Shown here piece by piece: positions 12,611-16,352 of a DNA stretch of 16,352 nucleotides (positions within the stretch are counted from its first letter, which is position 1; the number at the start of each line of letters is the position of its first letter). The notes under the pieces are model-generated. The model saw only the letters and a program-made list of their open reading frames with translations. It made no database searches and was not told the DNA's origin. This DNA comes from an uncultured Akkermansia sp. Lineage in GTDB: Bacteria; Verrucomicrobiota; Verrucomicrobiia; Verrucomicrobiales; Akkermansiaceae. The translations under genes were made by a program, and so were the position numbers. The stretch covers positions 1 to 16,352 of the forward strand of contig CAJGCV010000045.1 of NCBI GenBank assembly GCA_904501915.1, written 5' to 3'.

Positions 12611-14143
12611 TTACTTGGCAAAGGTATCACCGCAAGGGCAATCTGCCATGGTCCAGGTGGCCTTACCGCTTTCGGCAATGTGCACCAGGGCATGGTAGGT
12701 ATCTTCCGCATCCGTCCCCAGCTTGGCGGCAATATCACCAGCCGTGGCAGGAGTAGTGGTAAGAGCACCTTCTGCGGCAGCCAGAAGCTTCAGGAACACA
12801 TTGGCAGCCAGCTTGCCGGCCTGCACACCGGGCTGGTGGTAGGCGTTGATGTGGATGAGGCTGGCATAGAAGCTTACGGTACGCTCAAACAGGGCGATAA
12901 GCATGCCCAGCGTGTAAGCATTCACCACCGGAATGGAGATGGTGATGTTCTTGCGGCCGCTTTCGGAAAGAGCCTTGCGCGTGCCGCGCAGGAAGCCCTG
13001 CAGGTAGTCACCAGCGGTGAAGTTATCTTCCACCTTCACAGTATCGGTGGGGGACTGGCGCACCTCAATAAAGGTCACGAAGAAGTTGTTGATACCGTCG
13101 CGCAGCTGCTGCACGTAGGCATGCTGGTCGGTGGAGCCCTTGTTACCATACACGGAGATACCCTGGTTCACGGTGTTGCCGTCCAGGTCGAGCTCCTTGC
13201 CCAGGGATTCCATGATGAGCTGCTGCAGGTACTTGGAGAAGAGCACCAGGCTGTCCTTGTAGGGCAGCACCACCATATCCTTCCTGCCCTTGCCCTCACC
13301 GGCTTCATACCAGGCAAGAGCCAGCTTCATGGCCATGTTGGAAGCGGTATCGGCCACGCGGGTCCTGGCATCCATGGCGGCAGCACCGGCCAGCAGGCTG
13401 TCGATATCCACACCCTGCAGAGCAGCAGGAACAAGGCCTACAACGGAGGTCTCGGAAGTGCGGCCACCCACCCAGTCTTCCATGGGGAAACGCTTCACCC
13501 AGCCTTCACCCACGGCCACCTTGTCCAGGGTGGAACCCACGCCGGTCACAGCCACAGCCTGCCTGGCGAAGCAAAGCCCCTTGCCGGCGAAGTACTGCTG
13601 GGCGCAGACCATGCCGTTGCGGGTTTCGGGCGTACCACCGCTCTTGGAGATAACAACGACCAGAGTCTCGGTCAGCGGCAGCGTGTCGAGCACCTTGTAC
13701 ATGCCGTCCGGGTCAGTATTGTCGAGGAAAGCCATAGCCAGCCCCTCGGCAGGCAGCGCGTCTGCCACAAGCTCCGGACCCAGCGCAGAACCACCAATAC
13801 CAATCACCAGGCAGGTAGTGTACTTCTTGCCGTTCGGGGCAAGAATCCTGCCGCTGAGCACATCGGCAGCAAAGGCCTTCAAATCAGCCAGAGGCTCATC
13901 AATCTTGGCGCGAAGCTCAGCCGTGGGGGCAATGGCACTGTTGCGCAGCCAGTAGTGGCCCACCATGCGGTTTTCGTCGGGGTTGGCAATCACACCGCTT
14001 TCCAGGGCGGCAATATCGGCGTAAGCGCGGTCGATGAGGGGCTGCATCTCTGCCAGGTATTCCGGCGTGAGCGGCAGCTTGGAAAGGTCCAGGGAAATCC
14101 CCATTTCAGGGTAACGCAGAAGCTGAGTGGCGTACTGTTTCAT
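12611..14143 (-). CDS. pgi: Glucose-6-phosphate isomerase
   Basis: A 510-residue cytoplasmic enzyme that interconverts glucose 6-phosphate and fructose 6-phosphate in glycolysis and gluconeogenesis. SIS-fold landmarks: VIGIGGSALGPELV, VVVISKSGGTPETRN for phosphate binding, EDWVGGRTSETSVVGLVPAAL, MESLGKE with the catalytic Glu, GNKGSTDQHAYVQQLRDG with the catalytic His, and YHQPGVQAGK with the catalytic Lys. The GGRTS variant and overall pattern are those of the cyanobacterial/chlamydial-type enzymes rather than the RFS of E. coli. The open frame extends to 14191, but the promoter's -10 lies at 14154-14159, so the ATG at 14143 (MKQYATQ) is the start. It is transcribed alone, divergent from rnd. 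Confidence 0.96.
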   Translation of the reverse strand: MKQYATQLLRYPEMGISLDLSKLPLTPEYLAEMQPLIDRAYADIAALESGVIANPDENRMVGHYWLRNSAIAPTAELRAKIDEPLADLKAFAADVLSGRILAPNGKKYTTCLVIGIGGSALGPELVADALPAEGLAMAFLDNTDPDGMYKVLDTLPLTETLVVVISKSGGTPETRNGMVCAQQYFAGKGLCFARQAVAVTGVGSTLDKVAVGEGWVKRFPMEDWVGGRTSETSVVGLVPAALQGVDIDSLLAGAAAMDARTRVADTASNMAMKLALAWYEAGEGKGRKDMVVLPYKDSLVLFSKYLQQLIMESLGKELDLDGNTVNQGISVYGNKGSTDQHAYVQQLRDGINNFFVTFIEVRQSPTDTVKVEDNFTAGDYLQGFLRGTRKALSESGRKNITISIPVVNAYTLGMLIALFERTVSFYASLIHINAYHQPGVQAGKLAANVFLKLLAAAEGALTTTPATAGDIAAKLGTDAEDTYHALVHIAESGKATWTMADCPCGDTFAK

Positions 14144-14153
14144 AACGCGCGGC

Positions 14154-14181
14154 ATTATACTCCACATCTGAAAAATGGCAA
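14154..14181 (-). promoter_or_regulatory. Promoter of pgi
   Basis: On the minus strand TTGCCA (14181-14176), a 16-bp spacer and a perfect TATAAT (14159-14154), then 10 nt to the ATG at 14143. The -10 excludes the upstream in-frame ATG codons at 14155 and 14191. Confidence 0.8.
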
Positions 14182-14255
14182 GCTCAATCACACCGCTCTG
14201 CGCCTCCCGTCACAAAATATAGCACTCATGCCTGTGTCTGTCATGCATTATCGGC

Positions 14256-14284
14256 TTGCAATCAGTTACTCTATGTGGTAGCAT
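14256..14284 (+). promoter_or_regulatory. Promoter of rnd
   Basis: TTGCAA (14256-14261), a 17-bp spacer and TAGCAT (14279-14284), then 11 nt to the ATG at 14296. It points away from the pgi promoter; the two -35 boxes are about 74 bp apart. Confidence 0.6.
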
Positions 14285-14295
14285 GACGCGCGTTC

Positions 14296-15354
14296 ATGAT
14301 TACCGACCCCGAAGCATTGTTTCAATGGAAAGTCCGTGCGGCAGCCCAGCCGCAGGGGCGCACAGTGCTTGACCTCGAGGCCGACAGCCTGCACCGCCAC
14401 CGCGAAAAGCTCTGCCTCATCCAATATGCCGATGCAGATGGCGTGGTAATCATCGACCCTCTGGCCATTGAGGATATGAAGCTTTTCACCCTCTGGCTGC
14501 AGGAGGCCGACGTGTGGATGCACGGGGCTGATTACGACATGAGCCTGCTGCAGACTGCTTACGGCGTATTGCCGCACATGATTCTGGACACGCAGATTGC
14601 CGCCCGTCTGCTGGGTTTCCAGCAGTTTGGCCTGGCTGCCCTGGTGGAACACTACTACGGCGTCATTCTCAGCAAGAAGAACCAACGCGCCAACTGGGGC
14701 CTGCGCCCCATGCCGGATGACATGAAGGAATACGCCCAGGGCGATGTCAAATACATGCTCGAAATGGCGGACAAACTGGTGGCAGAGCTCAAGCAGCTCG
14801 GCCGCTATGACTGGTTCCTCGAAAGCTGCGCCTGCAACCTGGAACATGGCCGCGAACGCCATGCCAGCACGGGCCAGGACCCTTGGCGCATCAAGGGCGC
14901 CGGCAAGCTGACCCGCCGCGGTCTGGCTGCCCTGCGAGCCCTCTGGCTCTGGCGCGATAAGGAAGCCGCTTCCATTGACCGCCCCGCCTTCATGGTTGCC
15001 GGAAATGATGAACTCATCCGCTGGAGCACCGCGCTGCAGGAATTCCGCCCGGTGTCCCCGCACCGCAACATGCACACCCACCGCGCTGCGCGCTTCCGCA
15101 AGGCGGTGGAGCAGTTCCACCTCATGGATGAGGAGGATTACCCGCAGTTGCTCAAACGCGTGCACCACGAATCGGACGCCCATTTTGATACACGCGTGGA
15201 GCGCTGGGCTGCCCGCCGCAACGCCGTGGCAGAAGAACTTGCGCTGGAAGCATCGCTCATTGCCACCCGCAGCCAGATTGAAGCCATTGCCACCAATGAG
15301 GACAAAGGCCTGGCTGCCCTGATGAACTGGCAGCGTAACCTGCTGACGAAGTAA
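14296..15354 (+). CDS. rnd: Ribonuclease D-type 3'-5' exonuclease with HRDC domain
   Basis: A 352-residue exoribonuclease of the DEDD family that trims 3' ends of tRNA precursors and other stable RNAs. Exo I is LDLEAD with Asp26 and Glu28, Exo II is HGADYD with Asp81, and Exo III is YAQGD with Tyr146 and Asp150, giving a complete DEDDy metal site. An HRDC nucleic-acid-binding domain follows (from about 195, DPWRIKGAGKLTRRGLAAL). The C-terminal 90 residues are helical, rich in His/Arg/Glu, and resemble a second degenerate HRDC-like region. Overall length is close to the roughly 375 residues of E. coli RNase D. It has its own promoter, with no Shine-Dalgarno, and converges on rpsI. Confidence 0.9.
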   Translation: MITDPEALFQWKVRAAAQPQGRTVLDLEADSLHRHREKLCLIQYADADGVVIIDPLAIEDMKLFTLWLQEADVWMHGADYDMSLLQTAYGVLPHMILDTQIAARLLGFQQFGLAALVEHYYGVILSKKNQRANWGLRPMPDDMKEYAQGDVKYMLEMADKLVAELKQLGRYDWFLESCACNLEHGRERHASTGQDPWRIKGAGKLTRRGLAALRALWLWRDKEAASIDRPAFMVAGNDELIRWSTALQEFRPVSPHRNMHTHRAARFRKAVEQFHLMDEEDYPQLLKRVHHESDAHFDTRVERWAARRNAVAEELALEASLIATRSQIEAIATNEDKGLAALMNWQRNLLTK

Positions 15355-15373
15355 GCGGACCTTCCTCGAAGTA

Positions 15374-15390
15374 CAGGACTTTCAGTCCTG
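15374..15390 (+). terminator. Hairpin after rnd, possible weak terminator
   Basis: CAGGACT and AGTCCTG around loop TTC, followed by CCAATTTTATTTAT. The T tract is interrupted and starts four bases late, so termination would be partial. A second inverted repeat (ATCCGTT/AACGGAT around 15430-15451) and then the strong bidirectional terminator at 15505-15541 lie beyond it. Confidence 0.4.
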
Positions 15391-15504
15391 CCAATTTTAT
15401 TTATCCAGGTGTAATAGTCGCCCCAATGAAATCCGTTTCTGCGCAACGGATGAAATGACCCGTTCCGGCATATGACATACACGCGCGCTGCGCCTGGGGG
15501 TACG

Positions 15505-15541
15505 AAAAAAGTGCTTTTCCCTGGTGGGAAAAGCACTTTTT
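15505..15541. terminator. Strong bidirectional terminator between rnd and rpsI
   Basis: A perfect 16-bp stem, AAAAAGTGCTTTTCCC (15506-15521) and GGGAAAAGCACTTTTT (15526-15541), with loop TGGT. On the minus strand it ends in six T and terminates the rplM-rpsI operon 30 nt after rpsI; on the plus strand it can stop read-through from rnd. Confidence 0.93.
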
Positions 15542-15570
15542 GAAAACCAAAATCTGGTATATAGCGTTTT

Positions 15571-15975
15571 TTAGCGCTTGCTGAACTGGAAACGCTTGCG
15601 GGCGCCGGGACGACCAGCCTTCTTGCGTTCCTTCATGCGGGAGTCGCGGGTAAGCAGGCCCTGCTCGCGGAGAGCGGAGCGGTACTCCTCGTCAATCATG
15701 ACCAGGGAACGGGCGATAGCCAGGGAGATAGCACCGGTCTGACCGTGCACACCACCACCGCGGCAAACGACGCGAACGTCGAACTTCTTCATGGTGTTGG
15801 TGGCGTAGAAGGGCTGCAGCACAGCGTTCTGGAGGGCGTCGGTCGGGAGGTATTCCTCGAAGGAGCGACGGTTGATGGTGATCTTGCCGGACTTGCCTTC
15901 CTCGGCGGGGGTGAGCCAGGCGTGAGCGATGGCTTCCTTGCGACGGCCAGTGGCGTTGTAGGGAGTAGTAGACAT
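15571..15975 (-). CDS. rpsI: 30S ribosomal protein S9
   Basis: A 134-residue small-subunit protein whose C-terminal tail reaches the P-site tRNA. Family marks: ATGRRKEAIAHAWL at the start, the signature GGGVHGQTGAISLAIARSL, and the basic tail KKAGRPGARKRFQFSKR ending in the invariant SKR. Start ATG at 15975 gives a normal length. It follows rplM by 13 nt, the standard L13-S9 operon order in bacteria. The gap is A/T-rich without a Shine-Dalgarno, so translation is probably coupled or SD-independent. Confidence 0.97.
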   Translation of the reverse strand: MSTTPYNATGRRKEAIAHAWLTPAEEGKSGKITINRRSFEEYLPTDALQNAVLQPFYATNTMKKFDVRVVCRGGGVHGQTGAISLAIARSLVMIDEEYRSALREQGLLTRDSRMKERKKAGRPGARKRFQFSKR

Positions 15976-15988
15976 AGTCAGAATAAAA

Positions 15989-16352
15989 TTAGGCGATGGT
16001 TACAGCTTCCGGAGTCTGAGCGGTGTGGGGGTGCTCAGCGCCAACATAAACCTTGAGACGGCCACCCTGGGCGCGGCCCTGGCGGGTGTGGGGAATCATG
16101 CCCTTGACGGCGAGCTCCACAATCATCTCGGGGTGAGTCTTACGCAGCTTGGCGGGGGTGGTCACCACCTGGTTGCCCACGTAGCCGGTGTAACGGGTGT
16201 AAATCTTGGCGCGCTCCTTGTTACCGGTGAGCACCACCTTGTCGGCGTTCACAATGATCACATAATCACCGCAGTCCACGTGGGGGGTGAAGATGGTCTT
16301 GTTCTTACCACGAAGCAGGTTAGCTGCTTCAACTGCAACCTGACCGAGCACC
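15989..16352 (-). CDS. rplM: 50S ribosomal protein L13 (5' end outside window)
   Basis: The C-terminal 120 or so residues of L13, an early-assembling large-subunit protein. Visible blocks: LGQVAVEAANLLRGKNK, FTPHVDCGDYVIIVNADKVVLTGNK, YTRYTGYVGN, the signature VKGMIPHTRQGRAQGGRLKVYVG and EHPHTAQTPE. The GTG at 16351 falls where the family has an internal LGxxA segment about 20 residues into the protein, so it is a valine codon and the true start is beyond the right edge. First gene of the rplM-rpsI operon. Confidence 0.95.
   Translation of the reverse strand, partial: VLGQVAVEAANLLRGKNKTIFTPHVDCGDYVIIVNADKVVLTGNKERAKIYTRYTGYVGNQVVTTPAKLRKTHPEMIVELAVKGMIPHTRQGRAQGGRLKVYVGAEHPHTAQTPEAVTIA

Noticed and set aside
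13420..13480. Divergent phosphoglucose isomerase signature (GGRTS instead of RFS/RYS) as an anomaly
   Set aside because: I recall the same variant in cyanobacterial and chlamydial-type isomerases, and the catalytic Glu, His and Lys are present, so it is a subfamily feature.
14144..14191. Upstream start codons for pgi at 14191 and 14155
   Set aside because: The perfect TATAAT -10 at 14154-14159 overlaps or lies downstream of these codons, so they would not be in the mRNA.
12578..14281. Open frame of 567 codons on the plus strand
   Set aside because: It is antisense to pgi, which has all catalytic motifs and its own promoter. The frame is a by-product of GC-rich codon use and has His/Gly-rich low-quality sequence without any domain.
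14266..15183. Open frame of 305 codons on the minus strand
   Set aside because: Antisense to rnd, whose DEDD and HRDC motifs are complete; no domain in the antisense product.
16349..16351. GTG as the start of rplM
   Set aside because: Residues upstream of this point are conserved in L13; the GTG matches an internal position of the family, so the gene continues off the window.

Overview
The window looks like a chromosomal segment from a GC-rich member of Verrucomicrobia, most likely Akkermansia or a close relative. The strongest clue is a secreted protein ending in a PEP-CTERM sorting tail of the type abundant in that lineage (PEP, hydrophobic stretch, AARRRRK). The absence of Shine-Dalgarno sequences and the housekeeping genes fit, but the genus is inferred from protein flavour, not from a search. 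No mobile element, CRISPR array, tRNA or rRNA is visible.

Layout. 1-408 holds no gene but contains hairpins, a diverged 21-bp repeat pair and a promoter. It leads into an AT-richer PEP-CTERM protein gene (409-1164) with a clear terminator. Then come a tandem pair of DUF3592 membrane proteins (1388-2374), a MATE transporter (2457-3947) and a BioG-like esterase (4036-4695). Next is a striking run of five consecutive hairpins (4696-4815) running into the promoter of a three-gene operon: hexose-6-phosphate mutarotase, SanA-like envelope protein, and a MenD-family ThDP enzyme whose substrate-binding residues are almost all replaced. A small secreted lysozyme-like protein follows (7999-8433). On the minus strand are rlmH and ppa. 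Divergent from rlmH runs an operon of a Pro/Lys-rich membrane protein, an AmgK-like sugar kinase and a CHASE2-like protein with no output domain. It converges on pgi (minus). rnd diverges from pgi and converges on the rplM-rpsI ribosomal operon (minus), which runs off the right edge.

How it works together. Central sugar-phosphate enzymes (mutarotase, glucose-6-phosphate isomerase) and cell-envelope functions (SanA, lysozyme-like protein, AmgK-like kinase, CHASE2-like protein, DUF3592 proteins, MATE pump) are mixed with RNA and translation housekeeping (RlmH, RNase D, L13, S9, pyrophosphatase).

The most consistent regulatory observation is that nine transcription units have a sigma70-like -10 hexamer a short distance upstream of the start codon (9-13 nt in eight, 18 nt in one), and no start has a Shine-Dalgarno sequence. 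Many mRNAs here should therefore be leaderless or nearly so. This also fixes several start codons downstream of the longest open frame (rlmH, ppa, pgi, the lysozyme-like gene).
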